DNA of 64,000 bases, from assembly GCF_024494565.1 (NCBI RefSeq), contig NZ_JANHDN010000012.1, positions 1-64,000 on the forward strand, read 5' to 3'. Positions 15,548-23,748 of this stretch are shown piece after piece. The DNA is from Halorubrum rutilum. GTDB lineage: Archaea > Halobacteriota > Halobacteria > Halobacteriales > Haloferacaceae. How positions within the stretch are numbered: position 1 is the first letter of the stretch; each line of letters starts with the position of its first letter. Both the position numbers and the translations under genes were made by a program. The notes under the pieces were generated by a model, which saw only the letters and a list, made by a program, of their open reading frames with translations, did not search any database and was not told the origin of the DNA.

Positions 15548-17227
15548 CTACGCGAACTTCCGCACGGTCATCTCCAGCGTGTCGAGGTCGAGGATGGGCG
15601 CGTATCCGGCGTCCGGATCGATGTTGACGGACTTCTGAAAGTCGGTCTGGGCCTGCCAGCAGCCGGAGTTGACCGCGAGGACGTTGTGGTACTTCCCCCA
15701 GCCCAGCTTGTGGACGTGGCCGGTGTGGAACACGTCCGGGACATCTTCGATGACGAGATAGTCGCGCTCCTCCGGCGCGACCCGGGTGTGCCCGCCGAAC
15801 TGGGGCGCGACGTGGCGCTTCTTGAGGAGCTGGTACATCGCCTTGTGCGGCTCGTCGTAGCTCGCCTTCTCCTCCGGGAGCTCCGCGATCACCTCGTCGA
15901 GCGAGACGCCGTGGTACATCAGCACCTCGACGCCCTCGACCGAGACCGTAGCCGGGTTCGAGACGACCCGCGCGTCGTGGACGTTCAGGATGTCGCGGAT
16001 CTCGTCGTTGAACCCGGGCTGCGGCTCGGCGAGCCGGACCGCGTCGTGGTTCCCCGGGATCATCACGACCTCGGTGTCCGCCGGCACCTCCTTGAGGTGC
16101 TCCGAGAACGCCTCGTACTGGTCGTAGATGTCGACGATCTCCAGCTCCTCGTCCTGATCGGGGTAGACGCCGACGCCCTCGACCATGTCGCCGGCGAGGA
16201 GGATGTACTCGACCGGGTCGGCCTCGGGCGTGTGGAGCCAGTCGGTGAAGCGGCTCCATGCGTCGGCCATGAACTCGTCGCTGCCGACGTGGACGTCGGA
16301 GATCAGCGCCGCTTGGACGTGGCGGTCGGCCCCGCCGGTCCGGTGGGTGCGGGGGACGTCCGGGAAGTGAAGCGAGTCGGCGAACAGGATTCCGGAGTCG
16401 TCGGCGAGCGTCCCCTCGACCGCGACGCACTCGTCCATCAGGATCTCGTCGACGACGTCGGCGAGCCCCTTGTCCTTCATCACCAGCGCGGGGAACGTCC
16501 CGGTGGTGTCCTCCAGCTCGACGAGCCAGTGGCCGGACTTGGTGGAGCGCACGTCGTTGACGAGCCCGATCATCGCGGCGTCGCTGCCGCCGGGCATGTC
16601 CGCGATCGCCTCCGCGGGCCGGTGGTTGACGCGACCGCGGAGGAGCTTCGAGAGGCGCTCGTAGCGGTCGCGGAACGTCCGGACGAAGTCGGCGTACTCG
16701 CCGGTCCCGGTGCTCCGCCCGGTCATGTCGTTCCCGACTTCCAGCTCGCGGCGCTCGGGGTCGCGAGCGCCGTCCCCCCCGGTCTCGTCGGCACCAGTCG
16801 ACTCGCGAGCGCCGCCGGCGTCCGGCGCGGCGCGGTTCGGGGCTTCGTCCGTGGAGTCGGCGCGAACGGTTCCCACAGACCCCTCCGTTTCGACTGGAGA
16901 TCGGTCGGCGTTGGCGGTCGTATCGAGGGATGCGTCCGTCTGAGTCCCGGAGTCGCCGTCGGGGTCCGGATCGGGATCGGGGGCGGTCGTAGTTTCGGAA
17001 TCGGAATCGGTCGTGCTCTCGGGACCGACGGCGTCTGCCGAACCGATCGCCGCACGAACGTGGTCGGCGGTGATGCGGAGGGCGTCGTCGGGAGCGCGGT
17101 CGACGGCCGAGTCAAGGGCCGTCGCGGAGTCGGGCGCGCCCGCCAACAGGGTGACCGCTTCCCGCTCGGCGTTGTAGCCCCGTCTGGCGAGCTCCTCGAC
17201 GATCCGGGCGTTCGACTCCAGCGGCAC
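15548..17227 (-). CDS. polB: DNA polymerase D small (exonuclease) subunit DP1
   Basis: DP1 is the proofreading subunit of archaeal replicative polymerase D. The 559-residue product starts at GTG 17227 (VPLESNARIVEELARRGYNA), giving the N-terminal four-helix domain. A long acidic low-complexity region (roughly residues 80-180) follows, then an OB fold and the calcineurin-like nuclease. Metal-site motifs are ALISDVHVGSDEF, LLAGDMVEGVGVYP, VVMIPGNHDAVRL, LMYHGVSLDEVI and VFHTGHVHKLGWG. An ORB-like motif lies inside the gene at 16875-16902. It is divergent from the signal peptidase gene, beside the replication origin. Confidence 0.95.
   Translation of the reverse strand: MPLESNARIVEELARRGYNAEREAVTLLAGAPDSATALDSAVDRAPDDALRITADHVRAAIGSADAVGPESTTDSDSETTTAPDPDPDPDGDSGTQTDASLDTTANADRSPVETEGSVGTVRADSTDEAPNRAAPDAGGARESTGADETGGDGARDPERRELEVGNDMTGRSTGTGEYADFVRTFRDRYERLSKLLRGRVNHRPAEAIADMPGGSDAAMIGLVNDVRSTKSGHWLVELEDTTGTFPALVMKDKGLADVVDEILMDECVAVEGTLADDSGILFADSLHFPDVPRTHRTGGADRHVQAALISDVHVGSDEFMADAWSRFTDWLHTPEADPVEYILLAGDMVEGVGVYPDQDEELEIVDIYDQYEAFSEHLKEVPADTEVVMIPGNHDAVRLAEPQPGFNDEIRDILNVHDARVVSNPATVSVEGVEVLMYHGVSLDEVIAELPEEKASYDEPHKAMYQLLKKRHVAPQFGGHTRVAPEERDYLVIEDVPDVFHTGHVHKLGWGKYHNVLAVNSGCWQAQTDFQKSVNIDPDAGYAPILDLDTLEMTVRKFA
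16875..16902 (-). promoter_or_regulatory. ORB-like motif inside the polB gene
   Basis: On the minus strand the motif reads TCTCCAGTCGAAACGGAGGG and ends GTC, matching the TYCAnnnGAAACnnAGGGGT pattern of the origin-flanking ORBs with at most one change. It lies about 3.5 kb left of the origin within the low-complexity coding region of polB, oriented away from the origin. Confidence 0.5.
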
Positions 17228-17338
17228 GACAGTCGAGAGGGGGGTGCGACTCAAAACGGTTCCGGAGGGGGCGCCCGGGCGTCGCGTCGACCGACGGCGG
17301 CGGTGACCCGGAAGCTTATCACCGAAACCCGACAACCC

Positions 17339-17344
17339 GGAGGT
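17339..17344 (+). promoter_or_regulatory. Shine-Dalgarno GGAGGT of the signal peptidase gene
   Basis: GGAGGT lies just before ATG 17346. Strong ribosome binding sites are uncommon in this window because most genes look leaderless, so this supports the chosen start. Confidence 0.6.
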
Positions 17345-17345
17345 A

Positions 17346-18524
17346 ATGGACGAAGGCGATCGGCCGGAGACGGACGGCGATCCGGCCGAGCGAAGCGGAG
17401 CGTCGGACGAGACCGGGGACGATCGGGACGAGACAGAGGGAGAGAGGAATGAGGGCGGCGACGGACGCGACGAGACCGAATGCGACGAGACCGAACGGGA
17501 CGAGACCGAATTGGCCGACGCGGGCGACGGGATTAATGCGCGCGACGAGACCGATTCGGGCGATTTGACTGACACGGGGGACGTGACCGACACGGAGGAT
17601 GTGACCGACACGGAGGGCCAAACCGATACGGACGACAGCGGCCGTTCGGCCGACCGCGGAGAGGAATCCGGGCTTTCGGTCGGCGGCGACGGTTCGAGCG
17701 ATAAACTCGGACGCAGGCGTGATAGGTCTGATCCGGAGGAGACGAAGGGGTTCGTCCATCGGTTCCGCCACGACAAGGAGGGCCCACTGATGTGGGTCCG
17801 GGAGATGCTCACCAGCGTCGCCGTCGTGCTGGCTATCGGACTGATCCTGTTCGCGGTCAGCGGCGTGTGGCCGCCGATGGTCGCCGTCGAGTCCGGGAGC
17901 ATGGAACCCAACATGCAGGTCGGCGACCTCGTCTTCGTGACGGAGCCCGGGCGGCTCGCGCCCGACGCCGCGGACAACGACGTCGGCGTGGTGACGTACG
18001 ACGACGGGCGGGCCGCCGACTACCGGACGTTCGGGTCGTACGGGTCCGTGGTCATCTACCGGCCGCCGGGCCGGACCGCCTCGCCGATCATCCACCGGGC
18101 GATGTTTCACGTCGAGGAGGGCGAGAACTGGTACGACCGCGCCGACGAGGAGTACCACAGCGCGGCGGGATGCGCCGAGCTCCGCCACTGCCCGGCCCCC
18201 CACGACGGGTTCATCACGCTCGGCGACAACAACGGCGCGTACGACCAGGCGAACGGGCTCTCGCCCCCGGTCAGGGCCGAGTGGGTGACGGGCGTCGCGC
18301 GGGTTCGGGTCCCCTATCTCGGGTACGTGCGACTGGTCGCGAGCGGACAGGCCGAGCCGAGCGACGTGCTCGCGACGACCGCGGTCACTGGGTCCGGGAT
18401 CGGGGGATCCGGTGCCGACGCCGAGCGGGGCGGTGCGAACGAGTTCGATGCGGTCGCCGAGCGGGAAGCTATCGAGGCGTTAGGAGTTCCGAGCGGAGGT
18501 TCAGTCGCGAGCGTATCAGTGTGA
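17346..18524 (+). CDS. sec11b: Type I signal peptidase, archaeal/ER type, with long acidic N-terminal region
   Basis: Cleaves signal peptides from Sec-exported proteins at the outer face of the membrane. The 392-residue product has about 140 acidic N-terminal residues rich in D, E, T and G with repeats (ETERDETE, DTGDVTDTEDVTDTE). One membrane helix follows (MLTSVAVVLAIGLILFAVSG), then the nucleophile serine in VESGSMEPNMQVGDLVFV, the histidine replacing bacterial lysine in SPIIHRAMFH, and the aspartates in FITLGDNNGAYDQ. The family is certain; the long disordered head is unusual. The gene faces the orc1 gene convergently. In other haloarchaea sec11b also sits beside orc1 at oriC1. Confidence 0.93.
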   Translation: MDEGDRPETDGDPAERSGASDETGDDRDETEGERNEGGDGRDETECDETERDETELADAGDGINARDETDSGDLTDTGDVTDTEDVTDTEGQTDTDDSGRSADRGEESGLSVGGDGSSDKLGRRRDRSDPEETKGFVHRFRHDKEGPLMWVREMLTSVAVVLAIGLILFAVSGVWPPMVAVESGSMEPNMQVGDLVFVTEPGRLAPDAADNDVGVVTYDDGRAADYRTFGSYGSVVIYRPPGRTASPIIHRAMFHVEEGENWYDRADEEYHSAAGCAELRHCPAPHDGFITLGDNNGAYDQANGLSPPVRAEWVTGVARVRVPYLGYVRLVASGQAEPSDVLATTAVTGSGIGGSGADAERGGANEFDAVAEREAIEALGVPSGGSVASVSV

Positions 18525-18584
18525 TAGGGACCGTCAAGGCTCGACGTGAGCAGTCGGGATAGGCGAAGGCCGAAGTGACGCGAG

Positions 18585-20360
18585 TCAGTTGTCGAACCGG
18601 GCCTGGACGAACGGCTGGGCGTTTTCGATGTCGCCGAGCCGGGAGTCCGACAGGAGCACCGCTTCGGTCTCCTCGACCGGGACTGAGAGGCCCATCTCCT
18701 TCGTGCGGCCGTAGCGACCCTTCGACACGACGACCGCGTTGACGATCCCGAGCATGTCGAGCTCGCTGATGAGGTCGGTGACCCGGCGCTGGGTGAGGAC
18801 GTCCGCGTCGATCTCCTCGCAGAGGCGCTTGTAGATGTTGAACACCTCGCCGGTGTTGATGTTGTGAACGCCGTTCTTCTCCAAGAGGATCACGGCGAAG
18901 AGGACGATCTTGCTCTGGGTCGGGAGCGTCCGGACGACTTCGACGACGCGGTCGAGCTCGATCTTGTCCTGCGCCTGCCGGACGTGTTTCTCGGCGACGA
19001 TCTCGGCCTGCGAGCGCTCGGCGAGCTCGCCCGCGGTCCGGAGGAGGTCCAGCGCGCGGCGGGCGTCGCCGTGCTCCTGCGCGGCGAACGCGGCACAGAG
19101 CGGGATCACGTCGTCGGTGAGCGCCTCCTCTTTGAACGCGATGTCGGCGCGGTGCTGGAGGATGTCTCGGAGCTGGTTCGCGTCGTACGGCGGGAAGACG
19201 ATCTCTTCCTCCCCGAGGCTGGACTTGACGCGGGGGTCGAGGAAGTCGGTGAACTTCAGATCGTTTGAGATCCCCATGATGGAGATCCGCGACCGGTCGA
19301 GCTCGGAGTTCATCCGCGAGAGGTTGTACAGGGTGTCGTCGCCGCTCTTCTCGACGAGCTTGTCGATCTCGTCGAGCATGATCACGACCACGCGCTCGTG
19401 GTAGTCGACCGCCTCGAAGAACGTCGAGTACACCCGGTCGGTCGGCCACCCGGTCATCGGGACCTCCTCCATCTCGTCCGCGTCGGCTTCGAGCTCGTCG
19501 ATCCGCGCGTCGAGCTCGTCGAGCGTCGCGAACTCGGTCCCGGCGAGCGCTCCGTGGTCGTCGGCCGCCTCGGACCTGAGCTCTCGGTACTCTTCGAGGC
19601 GGTCCGCGATGACCTGCTGGTTCTTCTCGATGAAGGTGTTGGCGAGCTGGGCGAGGACGCGGTACTGCGTGTCCGTCACCTCGCAGTTGATGTACTCGAC
19701 CTCGCAGGGGACGTCGTACTTCTGTGAGGTCGATTCGAGCTCCTGAGAGACGAACTTCGCCGACGCCGTCTTCCCGGTGCCCGTCTTCCCGTAGATGAGG
19801 ATGTTCGACGGGGTCTCCCCGCGGAGCGCGGAGACGAGGATCGTCGCCATCCGGTTGATCTGATCGTTCCGGTGCGGGAGCTCGTGCGGGGTGTACGAGG
19901 GGCGGAGCACCTCCTTGTTCTCGAAGATCGGCTCGCCGGACAGGAGGTCGTCGAACAGGCCTTGGTTGTCGTCGCCGTCGTCGAGAACGACCCCGTCGAA
20001 GTCGACATCGGGGGAGGAGCGGTCGCGACCGGCGCTTCCGACGTCGACCTCGCCCTCGGCCGTAACCCCGATATCGGTGTCGACGTCGACGTCAGTGACG
20101 ATGCCGGGATCGGCGTCCCCGTCGGTGTCAGGGTCTGTATCGACGCCGGGGTCAGTACTGGGGCCTGTATCGACGCCGGAGTCGGTGTCGGGACCGTGAT
20201 CGTCCGGACTGTCGGAGGGTCGGGCCGATCCTTCGGTTACCCCGTCCGTCGAACTCGAAGCCGGATCGTCGAGGTCGTCATCTGCCGTGGCCGGTTCACC
20301 GGTTTCCCCGTCGCTGTCCTCCGATCTTCCCGCCTGCGGTGTATGCTCTCCTTCGTCCAT
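18585..20360 (-). CDS. orc1: Orc1/Cdc6 replication initiator of oriC1
   Basis: AAA+ initiator that binds ORB repeats and loads the MCM helicase. The 591-residue product has an acidic Thr/Asp/Val-rich head of roughly 130 residues with repeats such as DTGPSTDPGVDTDPDTDG. It is followed by Walker A (YGKTGTGKTASAKF), Walker B (VVVIMLDEIDKLVE), sensor I (SIMGISNDLKFTDFLDPRV), sensor II (HGDARRALDLLRTAGELAE) and a C-terminal winged helix (LTQRRVTDLISELDMLGIVN). It is read away from the adjoining origin. An ORB repeat ends only a few bases before its ATG, so the protein may control its own transcription. Confidence 0.96.
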   Translation of the reverse strand: MDEGEHTPQAGRSEDSDGETGEPATADDDLDDPASSSTDGVTEGSARPSDSPDDHGPDTDSGVDTGPSTDPGVDTDPDTDGDADPGIVTDVDVDTDIGVTAEGEVDVGSAGRDRSSPDVDFDGVVLDDGDDNQGLFDDLLSGEPIFENKEVLRPSYTPHELPHRNDQINRMATILVSALRGETPSNILIYGKTGTGKTASAKFVSQELESTSQKYDVPCEVEYINCEVTDTQYRVLAQLANTFIEKNQQVIADRLEEYRELRSEAADDHGALAGTEFATLDELDARIDELEADADEMEEVPMTGWPTDRVYSTFFEAVDYHERVVVIMLDEIDKLVEKSGDDTLYNLSRMNSELDRSRISIMGISNDLKFTDFLDPRVKSSLGEEEIVFPPYDANQLRDILQHRADIAFKEEALTDDVIPLCAAFAAQEHGDARRALDLLRTAGELAERSQAEIVAEKHVRQAQDKIELDRVVEVVRTLPTQSKIVLFAVILLEKNGVHNINTGEVFNIYKRLCEEIDADVLTQRRVTDLISELDMLGIVNAVVVSKGRYGRTKEMGLSVPVEETEAVLLSDSRLGDIENAQPFVQARFDN

Positions 20361-20362
20361 AT

Positions 20363-20389
20363 GTACCCCCCTGTTTCAGGTGGAAATAC
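20363..20389 (-). promoter_or_regulatory. ORB repeat next to the orc1 start
   Basis: On the minus strand it reads GTATTTCCACCTGAAACAGG with five further G/T bases. This fits the ORB pattern TYCAnnnGAAACnnAGGGGT with small changes. It ends two bases before the orc1 ATG and would overlap the transcription start. Confidence 0.75.
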
Positions 20390-20974
20390 GCCACGCGGAA
20401 GCGAGGCGTGTCGCGTTCCGGCCTGAAACGTTGACATCCGACGCATTACGTGCTTCCGGATGTCCAGTTGATGCAGTCGAACCAGATGAAGAGGTGGTAC
20501 TAAAGTGTTGCTCTCCGGACTCGAAACGACCGTCCAGTCGTGACAGCGTTGGACGAGACCCGCCGCGTGGAACGGTGCGACTCGCCCCCGACCCGACGAG
20601 ACCGCCGTCGGCTCGACGAGGTGAACCGTGTGCGAGGGACCGAGGACGTCCCGAGAACCGCGACCGGATCGAGCTCTAGGAGGTGAGAACGGGGGGCGGC
20701 ACGAACGGTATCAGCTTCCGTGAGCGGGTCTCGATACGCGGGATCGGATACAACGGTACACGATGATCGAAGACGTCGTCCGAACGAACACCCTGTGCAC
20801 GGGAAGTGGAGGGGGCGGAGACGGTCGTATCGGGAGGAGATCGCTCGTACGGTTTCGAATAATCCATGAAGCTCTCCGACGAGTCGAGCGGGACTGAGTG
20901 GAACCGAACGGGATCGAACGAATCCCGGCCCGGTGGTTTCCGGGCTGTTCGATCGAGACGAGTTTGTCGATACC

Positions 20975-21005
20975 CCCACACCCCTTTGTTTCGTGTGGAA
21001 CGGAG
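20975..21005 (-). promoter_or_regulatory. ORB repeat, left flank of the unwinding zone
   Basis: The minus strand reads GTTCCACACGAAACAAAGGG and continues GTGTGG, an excellent match to haloarchaeal ORBs. The plus-strand G-rich string at 21004-21032 separates it from the A+T-rich zone. Confidence 0.85.
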
Positions 21006-21032
21006 ATTGGGTGGGTGGGGGTGGCTGGGGGT
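21004..21032 (+). promoter_or_regulatory. G-string with quadruplex potential at the origin
   Basis: Four runs of three to five G residues occur in under 30 bases (GGG, GGG, GGGGG, GGGGG). Halophilic ORBs are known to carry an adjacent G-string that contributes to Orc1 binding. This one could also fold as a G-quadruplex next to the unwinding zone. Confidence 0.6.
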
Positions 21033-21033
21033 G

Positions 21034-21150
21034 CTATTAGTTATGGAAGAATTTATATAGTAAATAGTACAACAGTACCCTCGACAAACCACCCTTCTTT
21101 TTTGTTGTTGTATCTGGTTTGTATGTATTACTCGGAAAGTGAATTTAACG
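21034..21150. other. A+T-rich duplex unwinding element
   Basis: The densest A+T stretch of the window, containing TTATGGAAGAATTTATATAG and a T-rich segment with a run of six T (around 21097). It lies between two inverted ORBs, so it is the likely site of first strand opening. Confidence 0.8.
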
Positions 21151-21204
21151 CGCGTCGGTTCCGACCGCCACCGCCGCAACACCTACCGACCCACACCACC
21201 GACC

Positions 21205-21231
21205 GTCTCCAGTCGAAACGAAGGGGTGGGG
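21205..21231 (+). promoter_or_regulatory. ORB repeat, right flank of the unwinding zone
   Basis: Plus strand reads TCTCCAGTCGAAACGAAGGG and continues GTGGGGG, the mirror partner of the ORB at 20975. A G-rich string follows (to about 21262). Confidence 0.85.
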
Positions 21232-21595
21232 GAGGAGGACCCACGGTGGAAGGGGGAGAAGGACTCACGGTGGAACAGAATCTTTCCGACACAGACGGAC
21301 CGTCGTTCCGGGGCCCGGATTCGATTCATTCCCTCCGGCCCGACCCGGTTCTCTCCAACTCGACACCTTCTTATCTAGCTCGACGCCTTCTTCTCCAGCA
21401 TCCGAAACGAAACGAGTATCCTGCGGCTCGAATCCACACGCGCCCAATATCGGCCGATCGGAACGTCTGACGCAGTTCTTAAGTGAGAGGGGCGTGGATT
21501 CAAGCTTAATTCCCCGAACGAACGCCGGGCGCGGCCGGATCGGGCGGTGACGCGCGACGCGGCTCGTTCGGGCGAAACCAGGACTGGAGGTCAGG

Positions 21596-22237
21596 ATGGG
21601 ACTGCTCACGAATCTCAAAGACAGCATATCACGGGTCACGGACGGGCTGTTCGCGGCCGACGAACCCAAGCGGATCGGGATCTACGGACCGCCGAACGCC
21701 GGAAAGACGACCCTCGCAAATCGGATCGCACGCGACTGGACGGGTGACGCCGTCGGCCCCGAGAGCCACATCCCGCACGAGACTCGACGGGCTCGCCGCA
21801 AGGAGAACGTCGAGATCGAGCGGAACGGCCGGAAGGTCACGATCGACATCGTCGACACGCCCGGGGTGACGACGAAGGTCGACTACAAGGAGTTCCTCGA
21901 CCACGACATGGAGAAGGACGACGCGGTGCGTCGCTCCCGCGAGGCGACCGAGGGCGTCGCGGAGGCGATGCACTGGCTCCGCGAGGACGTCGACGGCGTC
22001 ATCTACGTCCTCGACTCCACCACCGACCCGTTCACCCAGGTGAACACGATGCTCATCGGGATCATCGAGTCGCAGGACCTCCCGGCGCTGATCCTCGCGA
22101 ACAAGACGGACCTCCCCGGAGCGGACGTCCAGCAGATCGCCAACGCCTTCCCGCAACACGAGACGATCCCCCTCTCGGCGCTCGAAGGCGACAACATGGA
22201 CGAAGTGTACACGAAGATCGCGGAGTACTTCGGCTGA
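21596..22237 (+). CDS. oapA: Origin-associated Era-like GTPase OapA
   Basis: A 213-residue TRAFAC-class GTPase. G1 is YGPPNAGKTTLANRI near residue 26, the G3 motif is DIVDTPGVTTKVDY, G4 is ILANKTDLPG and G5 is IPLSALEGDNMDEV. In haloarchaea oapA, oapB and oapC are always found beside oriC1, where OapB-type proteins have been linked to origin control; the exact GTPase role is not settled. GGAGGT at 21586-21591 supports ATG 21596. Its stop overlaps the ATG of oapB by one base, so the three genes form an operon reading away from the origin. Confidence 0.92.
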   Translation: MGLLTNLKDSISRVTDGLFAADEPKRIGIYGPPNAGKTTLANRIARDWTGDAVGPESHIPHETRRARRKENVEIERNGRKVTIDIVDTPGVTTKVDYKEFLDHDMEKDDAVRRSREATEGVAEAMHWLREDVDGVIYVLDSTTDPFTQVNTMLIGIIESQDLPALILANKTDLPGADVQQIANAFPQHETIPLSALEGDNMDEVYTKIAEYFG

Positions 22238-22653
22238 TGCCCGGACCGACTCCCAACGTCGACGGCGACGCCTCCTCCGACGGCCCCGAGGATGACGGCG
22301 TCCGGATCGACATGATAAGCGGCGCCCGGATGGAGGGGCTCACCGGGATGGAGAAGATCCGTCTCATCCTCGACGGTGTCCGCGACGGCAACATCGTGAT
22401 CTTGGAGGAGGGCCTCTCTCCGGACGAGGAGTCGAAGCTGATCGAGGTGACGATGACCGAGATCAGCCCGGACGACTTCACCGGGATCGAGATCGAGACG
22501 TACCCGAAGGCCGAGACGAGCGACCAGAGCTTCCTCGACAAGCTGATGGGCCGGAACTCCGCACAGAAACTCACCGTCATCGGTCCGGCCAACCGGATCG
22601 AGACGCTGCACAAAGACGAGAACCTCATCAGCACGCTCGTCTCCCGCAAGTAA
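22237..22653 (+). CDS. oapB: Origin-associated protein OapB (DUF2073)
   Basis: A 138-residue protein of the DUF2073 type, recognised by RIDMISGARMEGLTGMEKIR, ILDGVRDGNIVILEEGLSPD, LIEVTMTEISPDDFTGIEIE and KLTVIGPANRIETLHKDENL. It has no catalytic motif. It overlaps oapA by one base and is directly followed by oapC, so all three are probably made from one message. The product is cytoplasmic with a mixed alpha/beta fold by pattern. Conservation beside the origin suggests a role in replication control, by inference. Confidence 0.9.
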   Translation: MPGPTPNVDGDASSDGPEDDGVRIDMISGARMEGLTGMEKIRLILDGVRDGNIVILEEGLSPDEESKLIEVTMTEISPDDFTGIEIETYPKAETSDQSFLDKLMGRNSAQKLTVIGPANRIETLHKDENLISTLVSRK

Positions 22654-23412
22654 ATGCCCCACCAGTGTACCACCTGCGGCCGGACGTTCCCCGACGGGTC
22701 GAAGGAGATGCTCTCGGGCTGTCCGGACTGCGGTGGGAACAAGTTCCAATTCAAGCCCGCGGGCGCGACGACGGACGAGCAGTCGGCCCCGAACGAGCAG
22801 TCACCCCCGGACGGGCAGTCGACCTCGAACGACCGAGCGGTATCCGACGACCGAGCGGTATCCGACGACCGACCGGCACCCGATGAGCGGCCGACGCCCG
22901 ACGAGACGGAACGGCCACCCTCTCCCTCACCCGATCCCACCGACGTCGACCCCGCCGGGAACGCCGACACCTCTCCCGACGACAACGCCGACTCGACCGA
23001 CCCGACCTCCGATTCGACCCCCTCTGGTAATCCCGACCCGACCTCCGCCGTCGACGAGGAGTCGACGGGAACCGAACGCGTTCGCGAACGCAGCGGAGAG
23101 GACGTCGCGCAGGCGAGCGCCCGATCCGACGTCGTCTCGTCCGACGAACTCGATCAGGCGAGCCAGCCCGTCGACTCCGGGTCCGGCGCGGACTCCACCG
23201 GATCCCCCGACCCCGAAGGCCCCCGTCCCGATATCGACGAACTCCGAGACGAACTCAACGAGCAGTTCGAGAGCATCCGGATCGTGAGCCCCGGAAAGTA
23301 CGAGCTCAACCTGATGGAGCTGTACGACCGCCAGGAGTACATCATCTCGCTGCAGGAGGACGGCCGATACGTCATCGAAATGCCCGACGCGTGGGGCATT
23401 CAAGACGAGTAG
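22654..23412 (+). CDS. oapC: Origin-associated Zn-ribbon protein OapC
   Basis: A 252-residue protein in three parts. The N-terminal zinc ribbon is MPHQCTTCGRTFPDG with a second pair in SGCPDCGGNKFQF (four cysteines). The middle, about residues 40-185, is disordered and rich in S, D, P and T, with near repeats (AVSDDRAVSDDRPAPDERPT). The conserved C-terminus is DELRDELNEQFESIRIVSPG with YELNLMELYDRQEYIISLQE. Only the ends are conserved in the family. It is the third gene of the oapABC operon. Confidence 0.9.
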   Translation: MPHQCTTCGRTFPDGSKEMLSGCPDCGGNKFQFKPAGATTDEQSAPNEQSPPDGQSTSNDRAVSDDRAVSDDRPAPDERPTPDETERPPSPSPDPTDVDPAGNADTSPDDNADSTDPTSDSTPSGNPDPTSAVDEESTGTERVRERSGEDVAQASARSDVVSSDELDQASQPVDSGSGADSTGSPDPEGPRPDIDELRDELNEQFESIRIVSPGKYELNLMELYDRQEYIISLQEDGRYVIEMPDAWGIQDE

Positions 23413-23640
23413 CGTCGGCGGTATCTCTCTCCCCGTGCGACGCACCGATCGAATCGACTGTTCGAAGATTCGATCGCCTATCCGTCTGAATCGTCCGTCC
23501 GGCAAAACCGTCTGCCGGGTCGAACCGTCCGCCAGGCCGAACTACCACCATACTGAATCGTCTCCTCGGCCGAACAGTACGTTCGGGCGACCATTGTCGA
23601 AGTGGACACAGTTATGCGGCTTCCTCCGTTACGGGCGCTC
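23413..23640. other. Intergenic stretch between oapC and the aspartate kinase leader ORF
   Basis: No gene is seen. It contains imperfect direct repeats around GAATCGTC / CGAACCGTC, and at 23609-23615 a weak TATA-like AGTTATG about 30 bases before the ATG at 23641, which could start the kinase transcript. Confidence 0.4.
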
Positions 23641-23748
23641 ATGTCTACCGATCACGCTTTCACTTCGCGATCTCGATCCGCCTCTTCACCGGCCCGACCC
23701 GACGACCGCGACCCGAACGTCCCCGGTGAGGTGTCCGTATGCGCGTAG
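23641..23748 (+). CDS. Possible leader ORF overlapping the aspartate kinase start
   Basis: A 35-codon ORF (MSTDHAFTSRSRSASSPARP, then an acidic and proline-rich tail) that stops at 23748, ten bases inside the kinase gene whose ATG is at 23739. A TATA-like box lies 30 bases upstream of its ATG, so ribosomes on a leaderless message would translate it first and reach the kinase by coupling. The peptide has two threonines and no lysine or methionine run, so it is not an obvious attenuator. It may be chance. Confidence 0.35.
   Translation: MSTDHAFTSRSRSASSPARPDDRDPNVPGEVSVCA

Larger units (their letters stand above)
20361..21595. other. Replication origin oriC1 region
   Basis: A 1.2-kb gene-free stretch between orc1 and oapA. 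It holds three ORB repeats (20363-20389, 20975-21005 and 21205-21231), G-rich strings beside the two inner ORBs, and an A+T-rich zone at 21034-21150 in otherwise G+C-rich DNA. The two inner ORBs face each other across the A+T-rich zone in inverted orientation, the usual archaeal origin layout. The neighbours (polB, sec11b, orc1 on one side, oapABC on the other) match oriC1 of known haloarchaea. ORFs crossing this stretch lack family features and are not counted as genes. Confidence 0.9.

Noticed and set aside
20500..21470. Protein genes inside the origin region
   Set aside because: ORFs here are basic or low-complexity, overlap ORBs and the A+T-rich zone, and lack haloarchaeal acidic character.
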